From NCBI RefSeq assembly GCF_018555455.1, contig NZ_JAFEJU010000003.1, forward strand, positions 248,001 through 312,000: a stretch of DNA of 64,000 nucleotides, read 5' to 3'. Under the pieces are notes generated by a model. That model searched no databases. It had not been told where the DNA came from and saw only the letters and a list, made by a program, of their open reading frames with translations. The translations under genes were made by a program, and so were the position numbers. Of the stretch, positions 43,441-51,659 are shown piece by piece. Source of the DNA: Bifidobacterium colobi (lineage in GTDB: Bacteria; Actinomycetota; Actinomycetes; Actinomycetales; Bifidobacteriaceae). Every line of letters starts with the position of its first letter. Position 1 is the first letter of the stretch.

Positions 43441-44736
43441 ATGACCGACCCAACCGCGCAGAACGAAACCCTGAGCGCCGTTCACGCACAAAACGAACAA
43501 CCAACCATCATGCCGATTTCCAAGCGTCGCCGCAACGTGCTCCTCGGCTCGCTTGGAGCAGGCTACATGAGCCTGTTCATGACTTACGCCGGACTGGTGG
43601 CCGTTCTGCTGCCGCAGCAGCTGCGTCTGCTCGACCCAGCCAATGCAGTCAACAACCTTGCACTCGTCACCTCGATTTCCGCATTCGCCACCATCTTCGT
43701 CCAGCCCATCGTCGGCGCGCTTTCCGATCGCACCCGCACTAAGTTCGGCCGTCGCGCACCGTGGCTGCTGCTTGGCGGTATCGGCGGCGGCCTGTGCACC
43801 ATCGCCATTCAGTTCGCACAGAGTCTTTTCTGGATCGCGTTCGCATGGGTCTGCATTCAGGTGCTGCTCAACGCCTTCCAGGGACCGCTGTCCGCCATCA
43901 TCTCCGACCGTGTTGAGAGCAAGGACCGTGGTCTCGCCTCTGGCCTGACCGGTGCCGGCATGTCCGTGGGCGGCACGGTTGGCGTTATCGTCGCAGGCCA
44001 GCTGCTCAGCCAAATCGGCGTGGCATACACGTTCTTCGGCGCATTGGTGATTGTCGTCTGCATTCTGTTCGTCATCGTGAATCCGGGACGCCCGAACCAA
44101 GGCGAACCCGTTGACAAGATCAACTGGCTGCAGTTCTTCAAGAGCTTCATCGTCGACCCGCGCAAGCACCCGGACTTCGGGTGGGCGTTCCTCGGCCGCT
44201 TCTTCATGATCCTCGGCTACCAGGCCATCACCAACTACCAGCTATACATCATCACCGACTACATCGGTGCCGACGATAAGACCGCGGGCAATGTGGTGTC
44301 CATCCTGTCCCTGATTCAGCTCGTCACCGTTACCGCATCCACCGTTATCGCCGGCCGTCTGTCCGACAAGTTCAACCGTCGTAAGATCTTCGTGGGTGTG
44401 GCTTCGCTGTTCATCGGCGGATTCATCCTGATCCCGCTGCTGTGGCCCACCATCCCCGGCATGTACGTCTACAGCGCAATGCTCGGCCTCGGCTACGGCA
44501 CCTACACCAGCGTCGACATGGCCATGATGGTCGACGTGCTGCCCTCCGGCGAGGATGCCGCCAAGGATCTGGGCGTGCTCAACATCGCCTCCAACATTCC
44601 GCAGATGCTGACCCCGTTGTTCGCAGCCGGTCTGCTGAGCCTGTTCGCCGGCAACTACCAGGTGCTGTTCATCTACTCGGCGGCATCCGTGGTCTTCTCG
44701 GCAATCTTCGTACTGCCGATCAAATCCGTGAAGTGA
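43441..44736 (+). CDS. MFS glycoside permease, SLC45-like
   Basis: The 431-residue permease has 12 membrane segments, the GALSDRTRTKFGRRAPWLLLGG loop and GYGTYTSVDMAMMVDVLPSGEDAAKDLGVLNIAS near residue 355. This second motif is recognisably that of the other SLC45-like permeases here, but with Met-Ala-Met-Met instead of Gln-Ala-Leu-Asn, so it may have a different substrate. GGAGG precedes the ATG at 43441. It is followed by a type-B carboxylesterase gene. Confidence 0.83.
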   Translation: MTDPTAQNETLSAVHAQNEQPTIMPISKRRRNVLLGSLGAGYMSLFMTYAGLVAVLLPQQLRLLDPANAVNNLALVTSISAFATIFVQPIVGALSDRTRTKFGRRAPWLLLGGIGGGLCTIAIQFAQSLFWIAFAWVCIQVLLNAFQGPLSAIISDRVESKDRGLASGLTGAGMSVGGTVGVIVAGQLLSQIGVAYTFFGALVIVVCILFVIVNPGRPNQGEPVDKINWLQFFKSFIVDPRKHPDFGWAFLGRFFMILGYQAITNYQLYIITDYIGADDKTAGNVVSILSLIQLVTVTASTVIAGRLSDKFNRRKIFVGVASLFIGGFILIPLLWPTIPGMYVYSAMLGLGYGTYTSVDMAMMVDVLPSGEDAAKDLGVLNIASNIPQMLTPLFAAGLLSLFAGNYQVLFIYSAASVVFSAIFVLPIKSVK

Positions 44737-44863
44737 TGCGGTAATGCTGCGCCCTCCGCATACGCAGCAGCGCCAACCTTCACAACCATCCACGGGTTCG
44801 GGTGGCGACCACTGCCCGAACCCGACTCATCACATGCATCGCATTCGATGTAGGAGTATTACC

Positions 44864-46393
44864 ATGACTTCCAATCCTTATTACGGCATTACGCATCGCG
44901 CACCCGTGGTGCACACCACATCCGGAGACGTGTACGGACGCTGGCAGAACGCGTCGTCCGCCGCTTACCTGGGTATCCCCTTCGCTGAAGCCCCCGTTGG
45001 CACCCTACGCTTCCAAGCCCCTCAGCCGCATGCGGCATGGGATGGAATCCGCCCGGCCGTGGAATACGGGCCCACGCCGCAACGCCGTCCGTTCGGCCCG
45101 GCCGTAACCATTCCCGAACCATCAATTCCGGGAGACAGCACGCTCAACGTCAACGTGTTCACACCCGCGCCGCGAGACACGTCCGCGCATCTGCCGGTCT
45201 ATGTGTGGATTCATGGCGGCGGCTATTTCGCAGGCTCCCCCTCCTCCCCGTGGTATAACGGCCGCGAATTCAACGCCGACGGCGTGGTGACGGTTTCCAT
45301 CTCCTACCGTCTCGGTTTCCAAGGCTTCGGCTGGGTTGACGGCGCGCCGCTCAACCGCGGATTGCTCGATCAGATCGCCGCGCTCACCTGGGTGCAGGAG
45401 AACATCGAACAGTTCGGCGGTGACCCTGCCAAGGTCACCATCGGTGGACAGTCGGCCGGCGGCGGCAGTGTGCTCGCCCTGCTGGGCTCTGCGAAGGCAC
45501 AGGGATTGTTCCGCGGCGTCATCAGCGAGTCCGGTGCATTCAACGCCGTCACCGTCGAGCAGGCGGAAGCCATCGGCCGAGCCATGGCAGATGCTCTTGG
45601 CATTAATCCCACGATTGAGGCATGGTCGCAGGTCGATGAGAACACGATTCTCGATCATGAGCGCGATTTCAACGACATCAAGGAGATTCCTTCCAGCGCA
45701 TCCAGCATCGACGAGCTCATCGGCATCATGAAGCGCGGATTCATCAGCGACTCCAGCCTCGGCTACGCCCCCACCGTGGATGGCGACGTGCTCACCGAAG
45801 CCCCACGTGAAGCGTATCGCCATGGCGTGGGATCCGGTGTGGCGCTGCTGGCGGGAACCGTGCGCAACGAGTTCTCGTTCCCCGTGCCCACCGCGCACAC
45901 GTTGGCCGATGAGGAGGCCGCATTGCATGATGCCGGAATCTCGGATGAGGCCATTGCCCGGTTCTCCTCCAAGGTGCATCGCATCGGTGAGCATCTCGTC
46001 GGTGGCCAGATTCTCACCGAGCACATGTTCACCCTCGGTCTGGCACATACAGCGCTGATTCGCAAGGAATCCGGCGCCGGCGAGCGCACATGGCTGTACG
46101 ATTTCGCACAGATGTCTTCGGTGTCCAACGCCTCCATGCACTGCGACGAAATCCCTTACGCCTTCAATGTGCTGGATGAGCCGAAGGTGCGCGAAGTGCT
46201 GGGCGATCACCCCTCGCAACCGCTCGCCGATGCGATTCATGGCCGATGGGTTGAATTCATCACCAACGGCACACTCGACGCGCCATCCGTAGCGGAGCAT
46301 GACTGCGGCGCAATCCAATTCCTCGGCAGCGAACGGTACGACGATCATGCCTACCTGTTCGAAAAGGAGCTGGTCGAACTCGCTACACACTGA
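44864..46393 (+). CDS. Type-B carboxylesterase
   Basis: The 509-residue protein belongs to the carboxylesterase/cholinesterase family. It has the oxyanion HGGG (117-120), the FGGDPAKVTIGGQSAGGGSV nucleophile elbow (Ser197) and the N-terminal GRWQNASSAAYLGIPFAEAPVG. A catalytic Glu and His are expected near residues 310-400; HCDEIPYAFNV near 425 is a good His candidate. No signal peptide is seen. AGGAG lies seven bases upstream of the ATG at 44864. It forms an operon with the SLC45-like permease and ends at a strong terminator. Confidence 0.85.
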   Translation: MTSNPYYGITHRAPVVHTTSGDVYGRWQNASSAAYLGIPFAEAPVGTLRFQAPQPHAAWDGIRPAVEYGPTPQRRPFGPAVTIPEPSIPGDSTLNVNVFTPAPRDTSAHLPVYVWIHGGGYFAGSPSSPWYNGREFNADGVVTVSISYRLGFQGFGWVDGAPLNRGLLDQIAALTWVQENIEQFGGDPAKVTIGGQSAGGGSVLALLGSAKAQGLFRGVISESGAFNAVTVEQAEAIGRAMADALGINPTIEAWSQVDENTILDHERDFNDIKEIPSSASSIDELIGIMKRGFISDSSLGYAPTVDGDVLTEAPREAYRHGVGSGVALLAGTVRNEFSFPVPTAHTLADEEAALHDAGISDEAIARFSSKVHRIGEHLVGGQILTEHMFTLGLAHTALIRKESGAGERTWLYDFAQMSSVSNASMHCDEIPYAFNVLDEPKVREVLGDHPSQPLADAIHGRWVEFITNGTLDAPSVAEHDCGAIQFLGSERYDDHAYLFEKELVELATH

Positions 46394-46429
46394 CCGGTGA
46401 CTCAATAATCCCAGTAGCCCCGCAGTATC

Positions 46430-46472
46430 AAGGGTGTTGTCATACACGATTGCAGTGTATGACAACACCCTT
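46430..46472. terminator. Bidirectional terminator, esterase and ROK genes
   Basis: A perfect 18-bp stem (46430-46447 with 46455-46472) and a 7-base loop lie between converging genes. Confidence 0.8.
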
Positions 46473-46544
46473 TCGCTATATCTCTCTCATCTGCGCATTG
46501 CCCTGCCTCAACGGCACCGCAGTACAGCACCAAGCGCCACGCGG

Positions 46545-47933
46545 TTACACTGCCGACCCCACTCGCAGCACAAGATTCTCACCGTGCATCAGGCGACCGG
46601 CGTTACTCAACAGATTCTGCCGCATCATCAGCAACGCACCAGGCATCGCCGCATCATCACGGTAATGACCTGCGAGCATGCCTCGCACACCCGACACTTT
46701 CATCGTTGCAAGATCATGCTCACTGAACAGCTCATCCATCATATGAATCACATAGCCACCGAAGATGACCCAGTCAGGAACCAGCAGTGCGATGGCACCG
46801 GCCAGCACCTGTTTGACACCGTCACGCGCACGATCATAGGTGGAGCGCGCCGGCTCGATATTAAGCTTGGCCAACCGCCGCAACTCTTTCAGGGCTGCGA
46901 CATCGCCATGCTCGGACGCGAATTCACGCAATCCCCCATCGTCGATCATTACTTCGGGGGCTGCGACCGTAGCCAAACAACCGGTGCGACCGCACAGGCA
47001 ATGGCGGCCGCTATTGGCGACCGGCATATGACCCAGACCGCCGGCCATGCCTTTCGAGCCGCAATACAGTTCGTTGTTGAGCACCACGCCGCCGCCGACG
47101 CCCAAGTCGGTTTTGAAATACAGCAGATTGAGACTATCCTCCGGCGAGATGCCGCCGTTTGAGCGTTGCAGGTAGTGCCGCTCTGCCCATAAGCCAGCGC
47201 TACCGTCATTGACCAGCACGATCTTCAGGTCACGCAGTATCGCAAGTCCTGCCGCCACGTCGCATCCCTGAGCATCGGCCTTACGGGAGCGTACATGCTC
47301 ATACCATGCCTGCGGCAGTTGTTCTTCGATCAATGCGACCACATCCGCGTGATCCCATCCGAAATCGATTGCCGCCGGGATCGTGCGCAGATCGGCGTAT
47401 ACCGGTGCCGGAATCGAGATGCCGACCAATGGCAGCGAGTCAATGCCCTGCTGAGCCAGCACATCGAGAAGCGCGCAGATACGGAGCGCCACGAATCGCG
47501 CGAAATCGCCGATATTCTTCCCGCGGAAATCAGCTTGATAGGTTTCATCCAGCACCGTGCACCCACGCAGCGTCTGGCACACCAGTTTCACTTCGGATTT
47601 GCGCAATTCCAGCACCACCACAGGAAACGAATGATTGCCCAGCGCAAACATCGCCTTGCGCCGTGGCCCTTCCACGCCGCTCTGGCTTGCGCCCACCTGT
47701 TCGATGATGCCGGCTTCGGCAAGGTCGCGGATAAGCGACGTCAACGTTGCCGGGGTCAGACCGGTTACATTCGAAAGATAGGTGCGTGAATGCGATTCGC
47801 CGTCAACCAGCTGTTCCAGAACCAGTGCGATATTGCGGTCGCGCACATCGCGGCTGTCCATTTTCCTCGCCATAGTCTTGATTCCGGTCATCTTGCATCC
47901 ATTATTGGCTTTATTGGCTGTGTAGTTACGCAT
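46545..47933 (-). CDS. ROK-family transcriptional regulator
   Basis: The 462-residue protein has an N-terminal winged helix (RTYLSNVTGLTPATLTSLIRDLAEAGII, about 50-77) and a ROK sugar-kinase-like domain. The zinc motif reads GHMPVANSGRHCLCGRTGCLATVA, with Cys-x-Cys-Gly-x-x-x-Cys as in NagC/XylR. The kinase catalytic region VNDGSAGLWAE retains an Asp (N-D), so sugar binding is likely. The true start may be one of several Met codons (47891 is an alternative). It converges on the MFS-esterase operon and may bind the TTGAAATTAA sites. Confidence 0.85.
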   Translation of the reverse strand: MRNYTANKANNGCKMTGIKTMARKMDSRDVRDRNIALVLEQLVDGESHSRTYLSNVTGLTPATLTSLIRDLAEAGIIEQVGASQSGVEGPRRKAMFALGNHSFPVVVLELRKSEVKLVCQTLRGCTVLDETYQADFRGKNIGDFARFVALRICALLDVLAQQGIDSLPLVGISIPAPVYADLRTIPAAIDFGWDHADVVALIEEQLPQAWYEHVRSRKADAQGCDVAAGLAILRDLKIVLVNDGSAGLWAERHYLQRSNGGISPEDSLNLLYFKTDLGVGGGVVLNNELYCGSKGMAGGLGHMPVANSGRHCLCGRTGCLATVAAPEVMIDDGGLREFASEHGDVAALKELRRLAKLNIEPARSTYDRARDGVKQVLAGAIALLVPDWVIFGGYVIHMMDELFSEHDLATMKVSGVRGMLAGHYRDDAAMPGALLMMRQNLLSNAGRLMHGENLVLRVGSAV

Positions 47934-48075
47934 ATCCGGAACCTTGCGCCGGCCCGGAAACCATCTATGAGTTCCTATGATACGCAGGAAAGGATTCGCA
48001 GTTCGGAACCGCCACGCGTGAATCGATTGACGACTTGCGATTATTGGGATTATTCGCCGATGCCTTGTATCGACA

Positions 48076-48111
48076 AACGGGCCGCCTTCCTGAATGAGAA
48101 GGCGGCCCGTT
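48076..48111 (-). terminator. Terminator of second GH3 gene
   Basis: AACGGGCCGCCTTC (48076-48089) pairs perfectly with its complement (48098-48111) around 8 bases. The minus-strand U-tract is short (TTGTC). Confidence 0.7.
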
Positions 48112-48154
48112 CCTCTATGCGAAGCGTTGCGCTACGGCTATCATGCGGATATCA

Positions 48155-50509
48155 TCATGCGACGGTGAAGGTGGTGCGCTTCAGGTCTTCGCGGCGCGAC
48201 GAATGGCCGATCAGCAGCTCGAATTCGCCGGGCTCCACAATACGGTTGGCTTCGGAATCCACGATGGTGCAGTCGGCCACCGGAATCTCGAACGCGACGG
48301 TCTTGGTTTCACCCGGCTCAAGTGCCACGCGCTGGAAGGCTTTGAGTTCGCGGTCGGTCCAGCTGTAGGAGGTGACGATGTCGCCGATGTAGGCCTGTAC
48401 GACCTCGGTGCCTGCGACTTCGCCTGTATTGGTGAGGGTGATTTCGGCGTGCACGGTGTCGGATTCGGCAAAAGTGCCGTCGGCGTTCGATGCGCCGCCG
48501 GTGATCACCGGTTCGCCATATTCGAAGGTCGTGTAGCTCAGGCCTTCGCCGAATGCGAACGCCGGATCCTGCGTGAGGTCGGCGTAACGGTCACCATGCT
48601 GGCCGCGCACCTGGTTGTAGTAGACCGGCAGCTGACCGGCGTGGCGCGGGAAGGTGACAGGCAGACGGCCGGACGGGTTGGTGATGCCAAAGATGATTTC
48701 GGCGATGGCCTGACCGCCCTTCATGCCGGGGTTCGCAGCCCACAGGATGGAGCCGGTACCGGTTGCGGGGTCGCTGACACGCTTGGCGAATACGCCATTC
48801 TCCCCCACGATGGAGGCGGGCAGAATCTGCGGCTTGGAGCTTACCAGCACGGTGACCATCGGCTTGCCGGTTTCCTTGGCCACGGCTGCGAGCGCATTGA
48901 GCAGTGCGTTCTGGCCGCCAAGCAGTTCAAGGGTGGCGGTGGAGCAGGTTTCACCGGTGAGCTGCACGGTATCGCCCACCACGGCCACAATCAGATCGGA
49001 TTGGCGTGCATTGGCCACGGCTTCGTCGAGCAACGCCTGGTCAATGGCGGCGGAGACACCGATCTTCGGGCGAGGCTGGCCGTCCGGATAGAATTCGCCG
49101 GCCGGATCGGTAACGAGATCCACGATGTTGGCGCCGCGAGAGTAGACGACTTCGGCGCCATCGCCGGCAAGCTGCTTGATACCGTCAAGCACGGTGGTGA
49201 TCATCTCGCGGGGCTGGCCGTCCGGCATCCAGGAGACCTGACCGGAGTTGCCGGTCCAATCACCGAGCTGGTTCTGTGCATCATCGGCCAGCGGGCCGAC
49301 CACGGCGATGCGCTTGGCTTGGCTTGCGGCGAACGGCAGGTGGCCGTCGTTGCGCAGCAACGCCACGGCCTCACGGGCCAGTTCGAGGTTAATCTGCTGG
49401 TGTTCCTCGGAACCGATGACGGTCTTGATGCGCTCCGCATCCGGAAGACGCGGATCTTCGAACAGGCCGAGACGGAACTTCAGTGCCAGGATGCGGGCCA
49501 CGGCCTCATCAATTAGGGATTCGTCCAAGAGGCCGGTCTTCACGGCTTCGATGGCACCCTCGTAGAACTGCGGGGTGGTCATGACCAGATCGTTGCCGGC
49601 CTTGACCGCGTCCGCGGCGGCGTGCACATAATCCGGCTTGACCTTCTGCTCCCACACGGAGCGGCCCACGTTATCCCAGTCGGTGATGAGTGTGCCGTTG
49701 TACTTCCATGCGCCGCGCAGCTTATCGGTCAGCAGCCACTTGTTGAAGGTGACCGGCACACCGTCGATGGATTCATAGCCGAGCATGAACGTACCGCAGC
49801 CTTCCTTGGCTACGCGTTCGAACGGCGGCAGGAACCAAGATTCAAGCTTCCTATGGGACAGGTCAGCCTCGGAAGCATCGCGGCCGCCTTGGGTTTCGGA
49901 GTAGCCGGCGAAGTGCTTGGCGCAGGCCAAAATCGCGTCCTTCGGCAGCGTCTCGCCGGCCTTGGCACCGCCCTGATAGCCCTTGACCATGGCGGAGGCA
50001 AGTTCACCGATCAGCATCGGGTCTTCGCCGAAGGTTTCGTCCACACGTCCCCAACGAGTGTCGCGCGCGATGCACAATACCGGGGAGAACGTCCAGTGCA
50101 CGCCGGTGCAGGAGACCTCTTCGGCTGTGGCGCGGCCTGCCTGACGCACCTTTTCCGCGTCCCAGCTCAGTGCCATGCCGAGCTGTGAGGGGAAGATCGT
50201 GGCCCCTGGCCAGAAGGAGTAGCCGTGGATGCAGTCATCGCCGATGACCAGCGGAATGCCGAGGCGGGTTTTCTCGTTGACGGTTTTCACTGCGCGAGGC
50301 AGGTCTTCCGGGCTGGTGTGCAGGATGGAGCCGACGTGCTTGTTTACGATCAGGTCATCCAGGTCGCCGCCGCGGGCGTCGAGCTGCATCATCTGGCCAA
50401 CCTTCTCCTCCAGCGTCATGCGGGAGAGCAGGTCTGCGATGCGCTCGGAGGCGGGCAGATCGGGGTTCTTGTAGGGCAGGGTTGCTGCGGTTGCGGTGGT
50501 TTCAGCCAT
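48155..50509 (-). CDS. GH3 beta-glycosidase (second type)
   Basis: The 784-residue cytosolic enzyme is a family 3 glycosidase with its own subtype. DRVD-like RDTRWGRVDETFGEDP (about 149), AKHFAGYS (about 198) and the nucleophile region LITDWDNVGRSV (Asp277) are visible, followed by VALLRNDGHLPF and VVGDTVQLTGETCS in the second domain. A fibronectin III-like domain ends it. The TDWDN form differs from the MSDWGA form of the first GH3, so specificity (beta-glucoside or beta-xyloside) likely differs. I chose 50509 because a TTACC-N4-GGTA operator at 50549 crowds the alternative start at 50542; neither start has a strong ribosome site. Confidence 0.85.
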   Translation of the reverse strand: MAETTATAATLPYKNPDLPASERIADLLSRMTLEEKVGQMMQLDARGGDLDDLIVNKHVGSILHTSPEDLPRAVKTVNEKTRLGIPLVIGDDCIHGYSFWPGATIFPSQLGMALSWDAEKVRQAGRATAEEVSCTGVHWTFSPVLCIARDTRWGRVDETFGEDPMLIGELASAMVKGYQGGAKAGETLPKDAILACAKHFAGYSETQGGRDASEADLSHRKLESWFLPPFERVAKEGCGTFMLGYESIDGVPVTFNKWLLTDKLRGAWKYNGTLITDWDNVGRSVWEQKVKPDYVHAAADAVKAGNDLVMTTPQFYEGAIEAVKTGLLDESLIDEAVARILALKFRLGLFEDPRLPDAERIKTVIGSEEHQQINLELAREAVALLRNDGHLPFAASQAKRIAVVGPLADDAQNQLGDWTGNSGQVSWMPDGQPREMITTVLDGIKQLAGDGAEVVYSRGANIVDLVTDPAGEFYPDGQPRPKIGVSAAIDQALLDEAVANARQSDLIVAVVGDTVQLTGETCSTATLELLGGQNALLNALAAVAKETGKPMVTVLVSSKPQILPASIVGENGVFAKRVSDPATGTGSILWAANPGMKGGQAIAEIIFGITNPSGRLPVTFPRHAGQLPVYYNQVRGQHGDRYADLTQDPAFAFGEGLSYTTFEYGEPVITGGASNADGTFAESDTVHAEITLTNTGEVAGTEVVQAYIGDIVTSYSWTDRELKAFQRVALEPGETKTVAFEIPVADCTIVDSEANRIVEPGEFELLIGHSSRREDLKRTTFTVA

Positions 50510-50548
50510 GGTGGTTTCGCTTTCCTCGATGAAATCGAACATCTTTAA

Positions 50549-50562
50549 TTACCGATTGGTAG
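50549..50562. promoter_or_regulatory. TetR operator TTACC-N4-GGTA at GH3 gene
   Basis: TTACC-GATT-GGTAG lies 40 bases upstream of the GH3 start. The same pattern, TTACC-AAGC-GGTAA, lies upstream of TetR paralogue 4 at 51576. Confidence 0.6.
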
Positions 50563-50659
50563 TTTAACGCGACATACGATGCAACACGCGGAAAGCACAA
50601 CATAAAGCGTCATGGAATCTCAGCAAACAGTCACTAAGTATGCGTCCCAACACAGCACC

Positions 50660-50865
50660 CGCATACTTAGCGCCGGTTCAGGGGTGGGAATCGGCGCTAT
50701 GTATGCGCGCCAACGGTACACCCGCATACTTAGCGCCGGTTCAGGGGTGGGAATCGGCGCTATGTATGCGCGCCAACGGTACACCCGCATACTTAGCGCC
50801 GTTTCTGAGGCTCAAACCGGCGCTATGTATGCGGGACCATCGTTGAGCCGCATACTTAGCGCCGG
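50660..50865. repeat. 63-bp tandem repeats, each a long hairpin
   Basis: Three units start at 50660, 50723 and 50786, exactly 63 bases apart. Each has a 48-base hairpin with arms CGCATACTTAGCGCCG and CGGCGCTATGTATGCG (one mismatch), then in the first two a 15-base linker CGCCAACGGTACACC. A half unit (left arm only) follows at 50849-50865, and a right-arm remnant CTAAGTATGCG precedes at about 50634. Unit 3 has a different loop. They resemble REP/BIME-type extragenic palindromes. Confidence 0.85.
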
Positions 50866-50912
50866 TTGAGCACCTTCCAACCAACAGTCTGTGAAGTCTT
50901 GAGTCCCGAGAC

Positions 50913-51551
50913 TCAGCGATAGCCGTCCCACAGTGGGGACGGGAACAGCAGCGGCTCGAATTCGGCCCATTCTTCGTTCAAATCGATGGCGGGTTCGCGC
51001 AACCAACGCAACTGGATACCGTCCATGACCTCCAATGCCTTGCGCACGGTGGGGCGAACCTCATCGAATGAGGAGAATGCCGGCGGGATACGCCAATCGA
51101 AGCCGGCATAGTACTGCCAGATCGAATCCTGACGAACGGCGAACTCCTTATGCAGCGGGTGGTCGGGATTGAACGTTTCCACCTGCAGTACGGAGAACAA
51201 CTGCACCAGCATGCGGCGCTGCGAGTTGTAATGCACCAGATAGCGCAGATAGGCAGGCAGACGCAAATCGTCAACAGTGGATCCCGGTAGCCCGGAAGCC
51301 TTGAAATCGCTGACGTTGCCGCCCTCGTTGTAGTTGTCGAGGTACACCATCGAGAGCATGTTGTCTTTGCTGCCTATATAGCGCAGCACACCCTGCTTGG
51401 TGACGCCCACCGCATCGGCCACATCCTGCACGGAGATGCCGTTGTAGCCTCGCTCGGAGATCAGACGCACTGCGGCGTCGAGAATCTCACGCTTGCGTTC
51501 AAGCGGCGACTTACGGACTCGTTTGTGATTGGAAGTGGTTTCTGCGGCCAT
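50913..51551 (-). CDS. TetR-family regulator (paralogue 4)
   Basis: The 212-residue protein has a basic N-terminus (NHKRVRKSPLERKRE), the helix-turn-helix GYNGISVQDVADAVGVTKQGVLRYIGSKDNML, the ligand-domain motif QVETFNPDHPLHKEF and the tail LFPSPLWDGYR. It lies between the GH31 and GH3 genes on the same strand. TTACC-N4-GGTA sites upstream of itself and of the GH3 gene are its probable targets. The ribosome site is weak. Confidence 0.86.
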   Translation of the reverse strand: MAAETTSNHKRVRKSPLERKREILDAAVRLISERGYNGISVQDVADAVGVTKQGVLRYIGSKDNMLSMVYLDNYNEGGNVSDFKASGLPGSTVDDLRLPAYLRYLVHYNSQRRMLVQLFSVLQVETFNPDHPLHKEFAVRQDSIWQYYAGFDWRIPPAFSSFDEVRPTVRKALEVMDGIQLRWLREPAIDLNEEWAEFEPLLFPSPLWDGYR

Positions 51552-51575
51552 AGCTGCCTAGTGTATCCCACCTCA

Positions 51576-51589
51576 TTACCAAGCGGTAA
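51576..51589. promoter_or_regulatory. TetR operator TTACC-N4-GGTAA at tetR paralogue 4
   Basis: TTACC-AAGC-GGTAA lies 25 bases upstream of the TetR start, fitting autoregulation. It matches the half-sites at 50549. Confidence 0.6.
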
Positions 51590-51590
51590 C

Positions 51591-51630
51591 AAAGGGCTCC
51601 CACTGCGAACAATCACAGTAGGAGCCTTTC
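51591..51630 (-). terminator. Imperfect hairpin after GH31 gene
   Basis: AAAGGGCTCCCACTG and CAGTAGGAGCCTTT form an imperfect stem with a bulge. On the minus strand it is followed by GTTACC. It may reduce read-through from GH31 into tetR. Confidence 0.5.
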
Positions 51631-51659
51631 CGTCAATCAGCAAATCACCGCGAACTCGG

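Larger units (their letters stand above)
50510..50912. other. Intergenic region with operator and hairpin repeats
   Basis: This 400-base gap carries the GH3 control region (operator at 50549) and then a tandem hairpin repeat (50660-50865). An 85-codon open frame runs through the repeats, but its repeated content makes a real protein unlikely. Confidence 0.6.

Noticed and set aside
50634-50865. Possible CRISPR array
   Set aside because: The spacers are identical or absent and the units are long hairpins; there is no cas gene.
50612-50869. 85-codon open frame across the hairpin repeats
   Set aside because: Its residues repeat with the 63-base DNA unit (21 codons), so the frame stays open by chance of the unit length; there is no ribosome site.
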